A stretch of DNA of 64,000 nucleotides from Bacillus shivajii (GCF_020519665.1 NZ_CP084703.1:4340001-4404000); one strand, 5' to 3'. Counted from the first letter of the stretch, positions 52,379 through 60,712 are shown. Notes: generated by a model not told the origin, from the sequence alone. Translations and numbers: made by a program.

Positions 52379-53092
52379 ATGGATCAAAACATACAAGAAG
52401 AAAACAGGAAGGTCGTACCAATTTCATCTGCAGATCAACGTGTACCTGAAATGGTTGTCACGTTATCTACATCAAAGGAGCGCATGAACCAACTACAAGA
52501 ATTTGTTGAAAATGGACTAGAGCGTGGTCTTGATTACGGAGTCATTGACGGCTTCTCTAAGCCAACCTTACTAAAGCCTGGTGCTGAGAAGTTGTGTGAT
52601 GTCTTTGGATTTATGAAGACAGTTGAGGTCGTTAATCGCATTGAACAGTGGGAAGTAGGAATCTTTGCTTATGAAGTGAAAGTAACACTGACCCAAAAAG
52701 ATACAGGAATTATTGAAGCTGAAGGTATCGGATCGTGCAACAGTAAGGAATCATCCTTCAAGCATCAGGATCCATATACGATCGTTAACACCGTTTTGAA
52801 GATGGCCAAAAAACGTGCCCTTATTGATGCTGTATTAACCGCTACACGATCTAGTGGTTTATTCACTCAAGATATTGAAGACTTCCCAAAAAACACACCG
52901 AAAGGAGGTGATGAACCAGTGACAGTACGGCAGTTAAATATGATCTTCAAAGTTGCAGATGAAGTTGATTTACATCCAGAAACAGCAAAGGAGATGTTGA
53001 AGTCAATGTATTATGTAGATCGTGCAAAACAACTCACTAAACACCAAGCATCTGACTTCATTCAAAATCTCAACTATTTTAAAAATGAGTAA
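52379..53092 (+). CDS. Phage/plasmid recombination-type protein (YGVIxG..KPTLLKPGAEKL family)
   Basis: A 237-aa soluble protein. The block LDYGVIDGFSKPTLLKPGAEKLCDVFG, followed by an ESSFKHQDPYTIVNTVLKMAKKRALIDAVL segment, is shared with mobile-element proteins thought to act in single-strand annealing or DNA repair. I recognise the pattern, not a named family. The C-terminal 60 residues look like an added small helical domain. Its RadC neighbour suits a DNA-metabolism role. ATG 52379 has AAAGGAG upstream. Confidence 0.6.
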   Translation: MDQNIQEENRKVVPISSADQRVPEMVVTLSTSKERMNQLQEFVENGLERGLDYGVIDGFSKPTLLKPGAEKLCDVFGFMKTVEVVNRIEQWEVGIFAYEVKVTLTQKDTGIIEAEGIGSCNSKESSFKHQDPYTIVNTVLKMAKKRALIDAVLTATRSSGLFTQDIEDFPKNTPKGGDEPVTVRQLNMIFKVADEVDLHPETAKEMLKSMYYVDRAKQLTKHQASDFIQNLNYFKNE

Positions 53093-53131
53093 AAGGAGTT
53101 CAATGACGATGACATTACAAATCAGAAGATG

Positions 53132-53171
53132 AAAGCTTATGGAGTGCACAATGCATTCGATAAGCTTTTTT
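53132..53171 (+). terminator. Intrinsic terminator after the recombination-type gene
   Basis: Perfect 9-bp stem aaagcttat/ataagcttt with a further inner pairing, then a T run. Confidence 0.85.
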
Positions 53172-53183
53172 AATGCAAAAAAA

Positions 53184-53211
53184 GATGAGCTCAATGGCAG
53201 TTGAACTCATC
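53184..53211 (-). terminator. Minus-strand terminator-like hairpin
   Basis: Stem gatgagctcaa/ttgaactcatc followed on the minus strand by seven T. It may stop minus-strand transcripts coming from the rlmH copy or beyond. Confidence 0.55.
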
Positions 53212-53230
53212 CAATATCAATTCAATTCAT

Positions 53231-53260
53231 AGGAGAGGCGTAAAACGTCTCTCCTCTTTT
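53231..53260 (+). terminator. Hairpin upstream of radC
   Basis: 10-bp stem aggagaggcg/cgtctctcct (one wobble pair), then cttttac. It lies about 35 bases before the radC start and could also act as a leader structure. Confidence 0.5.
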
Positions 53261-53293
53261 ACATTCAATCACAATTAAATGGAGGAATCAATT

Positions 53294-53899
53294 ATGAAAA
53301 CTTTAGATAAAATGACATTCAAAGGATTATTAGCTACGACAATGCGTGAAAAAGAAGATGGATACATCGTCAATCAAATCTTCAGCCGTTATCCTTCTAT
53401 TCAAGAGTTACTAGATGTCACTGAAGATGAGTTATTACAAATCAAAGGAATCGGCAAAGTTAAAGCGAATCAGATTGTCGCTGCATTGCAATTAGCAAGA
53501 ATGAATCCATCTAGTTCTGTGGAACGCTTTGCAATTCGTTCCCCTCAAGATGCATATACGTACCTTGAAGACATGAAATACCTTGATCGTGAACACTTCG
53601 TCGTTCTTGGATTGAATACGAAAAACGAAGTGATGTTCAAAGAAACCGTATTTATCGGATCATTGAATGCATCGATCGTTCATCCTCGAGAGACGTACAA
53701 ACACTTAATTCGTAGAAGCTGCGCAAGTGCACTTGTCGCTCATAATCATCCTTCAGGAAACCCTTCTCCAAGTCATGAGGATATTGAAGTAACAAAAAGA
53801 CTTGCTGAGACAGGAAAGGTCGTTGGGATCGAGCTTTTAGATCATATCATCATCGGTTCCGAGAAACACGTGTCTCTAAAAGAAAAGGGACACATCTAA
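53294..53899 (+). CDS. radC: RadC-family JAB/MPN-domain protein
   Basis: A 201-aa protein with an N-terminal helix-hairpin-helix part (LLQIKGIGKVKANQIVAALQLA) and a C-terminal JAB domain with the metal motif HNHPSGNPSPSHED. RadC copies are frequent on integrative elements next to recombination genes; the biochemical role is uncertain and the old DNA-repair name is doubtful. The ATG at 53294 follows TGGAGGA. This is an accessory copy; the housekeeping radC normally lies near mreB. Confidence 0.93.
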   Translation: MKTLDKMTFKGLLATTMREKEDGYIVNQIFSRYPSIQELLDVTEDELLQIKGIGKVKANQIVAALQLARMNPSSSVERFAIRSPQDAYTYLEDMKYLDREHFVVLGLNTKNEVMFKETVFIGSLNASIVHPRETYKHLIRRSCASALVAHNHPSGNPSPSHEDIEVTKRLAETGKVVGIELLDHIIIGSEKHVSLKEKGHI

Positions 53900-53909
53900 A
53901 ATAGTATTT

Positions 53910-53935
53910 GGAGAGCTGAGTCTTATCGGCTCTCC
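53910..53935. terminator. Weak hairpin between radC and the rlmH copy
   Basis: Stem ggagagc/gctctcc with a 12-base loop and no clear T run. It lies between convergent genes. Confidence 0.35.
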
Positions 53936-53955
53936 TTCCATTCTTATCAAGCCTC

Positions 53956-54435
53956 TTACTTATGATATGGCTCGTTTTTCTGGATCTTGAATGCACGATA
54001 TACTTGTTCAAGAAGGATCAACTTCATCAATTGATGAGGGAATGTCATTTTTGAAAATGACAGCTTCTGATCCGCCCTCTTTAATACATCATCACTCAGT
54101 CCATTCGAACCACCTATTACAAATGCTACCTGACTTTTTCCGTATATACTTAACTTCTCCATCTCATCTGCTAGTTTCTCTGATGACCACTGATTTCCTT
54201 CGATTGCTAACGCTATAACATATTGGTGAGCTTTGATTTTACTTAGGATCCGCTCCCCTTCTTTATCCTTGATTGAAACTAACTCTTTTTCACTCAACTG
54301 TTCTGGAGCTTGTTCATCTGCAATTTCATCCATCGTTAACTTACAGTATGGACGCAGACGCTTCTCAAACTCTGCTATACCTAACTTGAGGTATTTATCT
54401 TTAATCTTACCAACACTTATAATTTGAATTTGCAA
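53956..54435 (-). CDS. rlmH: Element-borne second RlmH (23S rRNA pseudouridine-1915 N3-methyltransferase)
   Basis: A complete SPOUT methyltransferase of 159 aa, the standard RlmH length. The SAM knot [13 protein letters not shown] and [15 protein letters not shown] are intact, as are the [20 protein letters not shown] segment and the conserved tail NEPYHK. It is homologous to, but clearly diverged from, the native copy at 58595-59080, so it came from another host. A TTG start at 54435 after GAGGTG gives the standard length. It probably supplies a normal RlmH while the native one has an altered tail. Its 3' end could also be a target site for further elements. Confidence 0.92.
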   Translation of the reverse strand: MQIQIISVGKIKDKYLKLGIAEFEKRLRPYCKLTMDEIADEQAPEQLSEKELVSIKDKEGERILSKIKAHQYVIALAIEGNQWSSEKLADEMEKLSIYGKSQVAFVIGGSNGLSDDVLKRADQKLSFSKMTFPHQLMKLILLEQVYRAFKIQKNEPYHK

Positions 54436-54818
54436 TGATTTCACCTCAATATCTTCTTAAACACAGTCGTAGCAAGCAATTTGGCCTTCCCATTAACATT
54501 CAATAGATGAAATGGGCTAACTTTTCTCATATTCCCGCTTCTTTGACTATGTACCACCATGTAATATTAGCATAACACTGGTGTAGAGCGATTTATACAA
54601 AATGAGCTCTTTCCTCACATATAACCACTAACCCAATTCATTCCTTTTACTTTGTATATATCCAGCAAATGGCGAAATTGTAACATTGGAATGGTACTTT
54701 TTTCATTAGATCTTCAAGTTACCAAATAATTATTCATCATGACACACTATACTCGCAACTCATTGTGTGATGAAATTGATGTTCCTAATGGATGATGGTA
54801 AAATATAATCAACATGAC
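54436..54818. other. Intergenic region, nothing firm recognised
   Basis: AT-rich 383 bases between the rlmH copy and the Rep-like gene, both on the minus strand. It should hold the promoter of the rlmH copy. If the Rep-like protein is a rolling-circle initiator, an origin could lie nearby, but I cannot point to one. Confidence 0.35.
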
Positions 54819-55868
54819 TTAACTGACTGCTATTGTTTCACTAGAACAATGGCAGTCTTTTTTTCGTTCACACATAACTTCTAATGGCGGTAATGAAATA
54901 TCACTTAAAAGAAGTTCATTGATTCCTAATACTTTTCTTAAGCGCTTTTTATTCTTATAGAAGTTGTTGTTAGAATACTTGCTTCTACATTTATCTTCAC
55001 TGCTAACAATCCATTCCGTTGCAAAAGCAATCAAAGATGATCTTGTTCTCTTGTCTAATTCAGCATGATTAATTGTGTTTATAACATGCTTTAAACATGA
55101 GTATTTTACCCCTTGATTCAATCCAATGCGTTTTATCCCTTTCTGTAGAGCCTCAATCGCTACCTGTGGTCTAAGAACCTCTACTGCTTTCCTATCTGGA
55201 CTAATTAATCTAATCTCCGTATCTGACAACTCAATCTCATACCTCAATAATCCCGCTGCTCTTCTTAGATGACGATCCTTTTCCTCATAATCTGCTTTCT
55301 GAAGTAGTTCAGCTTCCTTGTCATAAAACTTTTCCTTCTTCTTAGTTGCGATCCATTCTATTGTCTCAATATCATTACTACCTTTCGAATAATAATGACG
55401 GCGTTTAAACTTTGGAATAGTTTGTTTAGATGCAGCACATAAATAGTGTTTCACTAAATTCCCAACACTAAAGTTCTTACATACATGAACTTTTTCAACA
55501 CCCCACTGTTCCTTCGATGGAATCCTTGATAAAGGAACTTTCAGATGAATTGAGAGGTATTTTTTTAGCACCTTAAAAAAATTATCTAAGTCATTACCTT
55601 CTAATTCATACACATTTGCCCCACAAATAAACTTAGGAATAGAAACTTCAACTTTTAGCCAACCTACAGAAAAATCATTCTCCTTACTGGTATACCTTAT
55701 AAACGGACTACCTATAAAACTATCATCATGAAACATGTAGAAGATAGTCTTCACTTCATCTACTTCTCCCGGGTTCTTTGTAGATGAATTAGTTTTTGTC
55801 CAGTTAACAGCCAATAGTTCTCCCTCAGATAGTACTAATGGAATAGCAAGCTTTACTGTATCAAACAT
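54819..55868 (-). CDS. Probable replication initiation protein (phage gene II/X-like)
   Basis: A 349-aa protein starting MFDTVKLAIPLVLSEGEL, an opening shared with phage/plasmid replication proteins of the gene II (CRI) type. A later segment (YDKEAELLQ...LRRAAGLLRYEIELSD) fits the family's RYEIxL region. I cannot assign catalytic tyrosines with certainty. The start at 55868 follows AAGGAGGT. The 47-aa gene lies just upstream on the same strand. A Rep could allow replication of the excised circle; an unknown element protein is the alternative. Confidence 0.55.
   Translation of the reverse strand: MFDTVKLAIPLVLSEGELLAVNWTKTNSSTKNPGEVDEVKTIFYMFHDDSFIGSPFIRYTSKENDFSVGWLKVEVSIPKFICGANVYELEGNDLDNFFKVLKKYLSIHLKVPLSRIPSKEQWGVEKVHVCKNFSVGNLVKHYLCAASKQTIPKFKRRHYYSKGSNDIETIEWIATKKKEKFYDKEAELLQKADYEEKDRHLRRAAGLLRYEIELSDTEIRLISPDRKAVEVLRPQVAIEALQKGIKRIGLNQGVKYSCLKHVINTINHAELDKRTRSSLIAFATEWIVSSEDKCRSKYSNNNFYKNKKRLRKVLGINELLLSDISLPPLEVMCERKKDCHCSSETIAVS
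54825..54864 (+). terminator. Plus-strand terminator overlapping the end of the Rep-like gene
   Basis: Stem gactgctattgtt/aacaatggcagtc with loop tcactag, followed by seven T on the plus strand. It overlaps the last codons of the Rep-like gene. Confidence 0.55.
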
Positions 55869-55919
55869 AAACAGTACCTCCTTAACGTTATAGTTGTGCA
55901 CGTATTACAGAGAAATCAA

Positions 55920-56063
55920 TTATTTCTTCTCTATAAACTTATTTACCATTTCAGCCAACTGCTCTATAAACCGACCTTGGTTGTCTTCCTTCTCCAGCAA
56001 CCAAGCTTTTACGCTACTTTGATCATTCTCGCCTTCGTTCCATTCGCATTTTTTAAGATTCAT
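55920..56063 (-). CDS. Small acidic protein preceding the Rep-like gene
   Basis: A 47-aa protein beginning MNLKKCEWNEGEND and ending IEKK, with a perfect GGAGGTG site 7 bases before the ATG. It is helical, with no membrane segment, and not recognised. It reads in the same direction as the Rep-like gene 52 bases downstream, so both probably share a transcript. The opposite-direction regulator gene starts 125 bases away. Confidence 0.65.
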   Translation of the reverse strand: MNLKKCEWNEGENDQSSVKAWLLEKEDNQGRFIEQLAEMVNKFIEKK

Positions 56064-56135
56064 CCTTCATCACCTCCCTTTCATGAATCAAATCATAACA
56101 TGATTAAATTAAAAATATCAATACCCCTATCATTT

Positions 56136-56152
56136 TATCAAATTAAGTGATA
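56136..56152. promoter_or_regulatory. Candidate operator between divergent element genes
   Basis: Inverted repeat TATCA-aattaag-TGATA, 36 bases before the regulator start. It suits an XRE-type repressor controlling itself and perhaps the divergent Rep operon. Confidence 0.4.
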
Positions 56153-56187
56153 TAGTTTAGTTAATCAATGGTTAGGAGGGAATACGA

Positions 56188-56958
56188 ATGGGTTCAATAA
56201 CCTTAAATAAGTCCCATCTTTCAGAACTGGAAGATTTACAAATGGGAAAAAGAGTTCGATATATTCGAGAAGTTCTACAAGAGGAGTTCGGCAATGTTTT
56301 TAGTGGAAAGAGCGTAGCAAATAGAGTACAACTATTTTCTCAGTCTACTTTGACAACAATTGAAAGAGGAAAAACAAAGGATATCCCTGCACGAGTATTA
56401 CATGGAATTGCTAAAGACTTTGGAGCAGACTTATACATGTTTTTCGACGATTTTTATGAACAAAGTCACATCACTTCAGTTAAGCTAACACCTGCAATAT
56501 TGAATACCTTTGATAATGGGGGTCTTGATTTTGACTCGAAGAATCCTTCTATTGATGGAATAAACCCGCTTCTAGAAAATGAGTACAACATTAAGATGAC
56601 AATTAGTAAAGTTTCTTCTAACAAAGATGAACAGATGATGTTCATTCATACAAGTCGAGTCGAATATTCAGAGGAACAGATATTTCTTTTGCTTTCTCAA
56701 ATACTGAATCAAATGAATACTATTGACGCCTCTATGGATCCTTCCTTAACTGATCAAACTAAACAGAATAATGCTATTCGAATTGCCAAAGATTACCTTG
56801 ACCATAGTAAAACATCACTAAGTGCTTTTCCTTGGCATCATCACAGTGATCTAATTGAAACTGATAACCTTGCTCGTGAAAGAGCAATTAATTATACAGA
56901 AAAGTTAATTGAAAACCTTAATAAAAAGTCTGAAAGGAAAGAAACAGAAAATGACTAA
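56188..56958 (+). CDS. XRE-type transcriptional regulator of the element
   Basis: A 256-aa protein with an extended helix-turn-helix domain at about residues 18-80 (QSTLTTIERGKTKDIPARVLHGIAKDFGADLYMFF). The rest is unrecognised, helical and hydrophilic. A strong GGAGGG precedes the ATG. Its end overlaps the recombinase start by 8 bases, so it probably controls recombinase expression. Confidence 0.8.
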   Translation: MGSITLNKSHLSELEDLQMGKRVRYIREVLQEEFGNVFSGKSVANRVQLFSQSTLTTIERGKTKDIPARVLHGIAKDFGADLYMFFDDFYEQSHITSVKLTPAILNTFDNGGLDFDSKNPSIDGINPLLENEYNIKMTISKVSSNKDEQMMFIHTSRVEYSEEQIFLLLSQILNQMNTIDASMDPSLTDQTKQNNAIRIAKDYLDHSKTSLSAFPWHHHSDLIETDNLARERAINYTEKLIENLNKKSERKETEND

Positions 56959-58660
56959 CCCAATACCAGCTGCAATCTACGCTCGTGTAAGCACAGAAGA
57001 ACAAGCTAAAGAAGGATTTAGCATCAGAGCACAGATTGAAGAGCTTGAAACTTATGCGAAAAATCATGGAATGGATATTGTCGAAAGATACATCGACAAT
57101 GGTGCCAGTGGTAAAAGTATCGCTGGACGCCAAGAGATGACTCGCCTTTTGAAAGATATTGAAAAAGGAACATTCAAAAAAGTCATCGTTTATAAGATCG
57201 ACCGTATTGCACGTAATTCGAGAGATGCTATGGAAATTGCAGAACGGTGTCAACAAGCTGATATAGGATTGATAAGTTTAAAGGAAAACTTCGATATCGC
57301 TAATCCTGCAGGGAAAATGATGTTCCAAATGATGAGTAACTTTGCAGAGTTTGAAAGAAATACAATCAATGATCGTCTGAAGATGGGGATGATCCAACGA
57401 GCAAAACAAGGGTTACACAATGGTGGTAGACCTCTTGGTTATAATTCTGTCAATAAAATGCTCGTCATTAATGAAGAGGAAGCCCACGTTGTCCGGATGA
57501 TCTTCAACTACGCTGAACAAGAATTAGGCTACAAAGCAATTGTAAATCGGCTAAATGACATGGGATACAAAACTAAAAAAGGGAAACTCTTCTCTGTTAT
57601 CACAATAAGAACGATTCTGGATAACCCTATTTACATTGGAAAGATACGTTATAACCTTTATGAAAAATGGACTGAAAAGAAGCGTAAAGGAAAGAACGAT
57701 GATTACATCCTTGTTGATGGTCAACATGAAGCCATTATCGAACAATCACAATGGGATCGTGTCCAGCAAATTAGAAAAAAGCGTGGTCGCAGACCAACAC
57801 AGTCGACAGAGCCTTATCTATTAACTGGATTAGTAAAGTGCCCTGTATGCGGTACTGGAATGACTTCAGGAAAATCACAAGGAAGTAAAGGTAAGAAATA
57901 TCGCTACTATATTTGTCGGCTTTATCAAACTCAAGGAAAAGAAGCTTGTAAAGCTCACTCAGTGCCAGCAGGGAAAGTTGAACAGCACGTATTCGATGAG
58001 TTAAAAAGAATTACTGCTGAACCTTACGTTATCAAGAAGATTATTAAAAGTGTAAATGAGAAGCGAAGTCAAGCTCATGAACCTATCACCGAAGAACTAA
58101 GGCTCATGCAGAAGAAGCTATCTAAAGTAGAGACACAAATTAAGAATATCATCAACGAATTAATGGATGACCCATCACTAAAGTCGATATTTAAGCCCAA
58201 GTTAGAAGAACTCACAACAGAGAAAGAAAGCATTGAAGCAAAAATTGAGGAACTCAATGAAGGGTTAGAAGTTTGCGACACAACACCTATCGATGATGAA
58301 GCATTGTATCACCTTTTATCAAATTTTGATCAAGTTTTACAGTCTGCGGATCCAGAACAACAGAAGTCATTGTTTCATATGATCATCAAAGAAATCCATG
58401 TAACTAGAGAAGCACCACGGAATGTGACAAGGGTTGATCTGCATTTTGACTTCACAATCGAAGGACTACAAAATGAAGGTACAGGAGAGTTGTTGCACAC
58501 CCTTAATACAGATTTTATTCAACCAGTGGACAACTCTGTTTGGGAAATTACTGATGGTAAAAAGGTGAGCGAAGCGATGTCTTCGCTTAACATTTTACCC
58601 TTGAAGTATGTACGGTTCATTCCTATTAATCCGAAACGCTCGGTAAATCTGTTCAAGTAG
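56951..58660 (+). CDS. Large serine recombinase (integrase) of the element
   Basis: A 569-aa site-specific recombinase. The N-terminal resolvase domain has nucleophile Ser14 ([10 protein letters not shown]) and [12 protein letters not shown]. The recombinase domain is near 165-270, a zinc ribbon at Cys297/Cys300 (CPVCG) and Cys322/Cys333, then a coiled coil (about 365-440). The last 15 or so codons lie past the attachment site and inside native rlmH, on the opposite strand. In the excised circle the frame would instead end FTVPIFRVK. ATG 56951 follows GAAAGGAAAG. Confidence 0.93.
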   Translation: MTNPIPAAIYARVSTEEQAKEGFSIRAQIEELETYAKNHGMDIVERYIDNGASGKSIAGRQEMTRLLKDIEKGTFKKVIVYKIDRIARNSRDAMEIAERCQQADIGLISLKENFDIANPAGKMMFQMMSNFAEFERNTINDRLKMGMIQRAKQGLHNGGRPLGYNSVNKMLVINEEEAHVVRMIFNYAEQELGYKAIVNRLNDMGYKTKKGKLFSVITIRTILDNPIYIGKIRYNLYEKWTEKKRKGKNDDYILVDGQHEAIIEQSQWDRVQQIRKKRGRRPTQSTEPYLLTGLVKCPVCGTGMTSGKSQGSKGKKYRYYICRLYQTQGKEACKAHSVPAGKVEQHVFDELKRITAEPYVIKKIIKSVNEKRSQAHEPITEELRLMQKKLSKVETQIKNIINELMDDPSLKSIFKPKLEELTTEKESIEAKIEELNEGLEVCDTTPIDDEALYHLLSNFDQVLQSADPEQQKSLFHMIIKEIHVTREAPRNVTRVDLHFDFTIEGLQNEGTGELLHTLNTDFIQPVDNSVWEITDGKKVSEAMSSLNILPLKYVRFIPINPKRSVNLFK

Positions 58661-59080
58661 TACGAGACGCATAAGTTGATGTGGAAACGTCATATCAGAA
58701 AATGAAAGATGTAAGTTTGCACGTTTTAATACGTCATCGCTTAATCCAACTGATCCACCAATGATAAAAGCGACTTTACTTTTGCCATATGTAGCTAATT
58801 GGTCTAGTTCTTTTGCAAAGCGTTCAGATGTCCATTTCTTTCCTTCAATCGCTAGAGCAATCACATATGTATCCGAATTGATTTTACTTAAAATCCTTTC
58901 TCCTTCTTTTTGTTTTACTTGGAGTACTTCTGCTTCGCTCATATTTTCAGGTGCCTTCTCATCTGGAGCTTCGACGACCTGCACATTCGCGTAGGATGAC
59001 AATCGCTTCTCATATTCTTGAATTCCTTGTTTTAAATATTTTTCTTTTAATTTCCCTACTGTCATTATCGAGATATTCAC
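58595..59080 (-). CDS. rlmH: Native RlmH (23S rRNA methyltransferase) with element-altered C-terminus
   Basis: SPOUT methyltransferase (161 aa) that methylates pseudouridine 1915 of 23S rRNA. Its place beside the htrC-wal cluster marks it as the native copy. All core motifs are present ([47 protein letters not shown]). The tail reads NEPYILQG instead of the conserved NEPYHK because the element starts within the Tyr codon region (58611-58619). Whether this tail is fully active is unclear; the last residues of RlmH lie near the active site. GTG start after GAAAGGA. Confidence 0.95.
   Translation of the reverse strand: MNISIMTVGKLKEKYLKQGIQEYEKRLSSYANVQVVEAPDEKAPENMSEAEVLQVKQKEGERILSKINSDTYVIALAIEGKKWTSERFAKELDQLATYGKSKVAFIIGGSVGLSDDVLKRANLHLSFSDMTFPHQLMRLVLLEQIYRAFRINRNEPYILQG
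58611..58619. repeat. Right attachment site (attR)
   Basis: TACGGTTCA, identical to 32192-32200. It lies inside both the native rlmH (minus) and the recombinase gene (plus). Confidence 0.9.
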
Positions 59081-59104
59081 ATGTACATATCCTTTCTAAA
59101 CTTT

Positions 59105-59437
59105 TTATCCACAATAGTTATCCACATATACACAGGTTGTTTGTGGAGTTATCCACTTACTTTGTATTTTGCTTGTTCTTCACACATGAAACATACTGTG
59201 GAAAACTCTTTATCATTTAAAACTTCTTCTAATTGTGGAGGCATTCCATTTTCATCTATTGCTTCTTCAATCGCTATATCAATATGCTCTTTGCAACTAT
59301 ATATCACTCTTTTATCGCTCCTTTACATCACTTCTTTATACGTACGGTATTATAACATATGATTTTGACCTTTTCGTTCTAAGTACTTCATCGTGTGGAT
59401 AACTTCAAGTTGTGTCACATCGATTTACTTATCCACA
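59105..59437. promoter_or_regulatory. DnaA-box cluster next to rlmH
   Basis: Perfect TTATCCACA boxes lie at 59105-59113, 59118-59126, 59429-59437 and, inverted, 59394-59402. One-mismatch boxes occur at 59149-59157 and near 59193-59201. B. subtilis has a known DnaA-box cluster near yydA (rlmH) that tunes replication initiation. Confidence 0.75.
59149..59307 (-). CDS. CxxH/CxxC small protein (YyzF-like)
   Basis: A 52-aa protein with two paired motifs, CKEH near the start and CFMC near residue 40, a likely zinc knuckle. Proteins of this type (I recall the BA_5709/YyzF group) lie between rlmH and htrC in Bacillus, as here. GTG start at 59307 after AAAGGAG. The end overlaps a DnaA box. Confidence 0.8.
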   Translation of the reverse strand: MIYSCKEHIDIAIEEAIDENGMPPQLEEVLNDKEFSTVCFMCEEQAKYKVSG

Positions 59438-59440
59438 ATA

Positions 59441-59483
59441 AAATAGAAAAGCCCAGGAGGTTCTATCTTTTCCCCCTGAGCTT
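59441..59483 (-). terminator. Intrinsic terminator of htrC
   Basis: Minus-strand stem aagctcagg/cctgggctt followed by ttctatttt. Confidence 0.7.
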
Positions 59484-59500
59484 ATTTACGTTCGTTCATG

Positions 59501-60712
59501 TTAAAAAACTTGTTTATCTAACGTTAATTCAACTTCCTCTAACTCACCATCTCGATAGAACCTTACTGTCATCGAGTCACCGATGCGTTTTTCTGTATAT
59601 AAGAATCGACGAAGATCATGCGTATCTTTAATTGCTTCTCCCTCAAGTTCAACGATGACATCGCCTTCTTTAAGACCCGCATTAGATGCTGGAGTATCAG
59701 GTTGTACACCTTCTATATACACGCCACCTTTCACGTCTTCAGGTAAGCCAAGCATGCCTTGCCAATACGCACTTGGAATTTCATTTAAAGAGCGAATGAT
59801 TACACCCATTTGTGGACGTTGAACTTCACCATAACGTTCGAGATCTTCGATGACTGGCAATACGATCGCTGAAGGGATCGAAAAGCCAATTCCTTCTACC
59901 GCTTGTTGCGCAATTTTCATCGAGTTAATGCCAATGACTTCACCTTGAATATTTAACAATGCTCCGCCACTATTCCCTGGGTTAATTGCAGCGTCTGTTT
60001 GTAATACTTCTGCCTCCCAATCGGGTTGCCCATTTCCAGAAAAATCAACTGGAATGCTTCGTTCTACTGCGCTAATAATTCCTAATGTGACAGACCCTTC
60101 AAATGCTAGTGGGTTTCCGATTGCAATCGCGGGCTCACCCGCTCGTAAATGATCTGAGTTTCCAAATTCAGCGACATCTGTTACATTTTCTGCATCAATT
60201 GTTAAAACCGCTAAGTCTGTTAGCTGATCTTCACCAACAATTTCTGCTTCTACTCTTGATCCATCTGCAAGTGTAACTTCAACTTCATTTGCTCCTTGAA
60301 TCACATGCTGGTTCGTGACAACAAAAGCAAGATCACCTTCAACTTTATAGATAACTCCTGACCCAGTTCCTTCCTGATTCCCTTGGAAGAACCCTGAGGA
60401 GTCGCGCATATTAATAACGCCAACGACTGCTTCAGACACTCGATCAACGGCATCAATGACTTCCGATGTCATATTTAACTGAACGTTTGTTACTTCTTGC
60501 TCTTCGACGATCTCACTTGTTGTATCGATTACATCCGAACCTTTTGGTACAACATCATAAGGTAGTAAGCCGTAATTTGCTAAAATAGGAATGGAAAAAA
60601 CAACAATAAGAGCTCCTATAATCGCACCAATAAATGAAAATAAACTTAAACGATTTGTTGATCTTCGCTCTTTTCTTCTCGTCGTTTCATATTGGTTATC
60701 ATAATATCCCAT
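59501..60712 (-). CDS. htrC: HtrA-type serine protease HtrC/YyxA
   Basis: Membrane-anchored S1C protease of 403 aa. A single membrane span is at residues 24-45. The protease domain has His136 (TNQHVIQG), Asp166 (LTDLAVL) and Ser248 (NPGNSGGALL), then one PDZ domain (about 300-395). The ectodomain is very acidic. It degrades or guards misfolded exported proteins. It is the expected neighbour of walJ. ATG after GAGGAGGG. Confidence 0.95.
   Translation of the reverse strand: MGYYDNQYETTRRKERRSTNRLSLFSFIGAIIGALIVVFSIPILANYGLLPYDVVPKGSDVIDTTSEIVEEQEVTNVQLNMTSEVIDAVDRVSEAVVGVINMRDSSGFFQGNQEGTGSGVIYKVEGDLAFVVTNQHVIQGANEVEVTLADGSRVEAEIVGEDQLTDLAVLTIDAENVTDVAEFGNSDHLRAGEPAIAIGNPLAFEGSVTLGIISAVERSIPVDFSGNGQPDWEAEVLQTDAAINPGNSGGALLNIQGEVIGINSMKIAQQAVEGIGFSIPSAIVLPVIEDLERYGEVQRPQMGVIIRSLNEIPSAYWQGMLGLPEDVKGGVYIEGVQPDTPASNAGLKEGDVIVELEGEAIKDTHDLRRFLYTEKRIGDSMTVRFYRDGELEEVELTLDKQVF

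Larger units (their letters stand above)
32192..58619. mobile_element. SCC-like integrative element inserted in the 3' end of rlmH, carrying a BREX-type defence block
   Basis: About 26.4 kb bounded by the 9-bp repeat TACGGTTCA. Removing it joins the native rlmH (NEPY) to HK-stop at 32181-32191 and restores a standard 159-aa RlmH. Contents from the right: large serine recombinase, XRE regulator, small protein, possible Rep, second rlmH, RadC, recombination-type protein, two small proteins, and a ten-gene defence operon. The site choice is that of staphylococcal SCC elements, but the recombinase lies at the junction itself, and I see no conjugation genes. Confidence 0.9.

Noticed and set aside
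32192-58619. Conjugative element (ICE)
   Set aside because: No relaxase, coupling protein or type IV secretion genes were seen; only a possible Rep and a recombinase.
32192-58619. Staphylococcal SCC proper, with ccrA/ccrB or ccrC
   Set aside because: The integration site is the same, but gene content and recombinase position at the very junction differ, and no ccr gene could be named with confidence.
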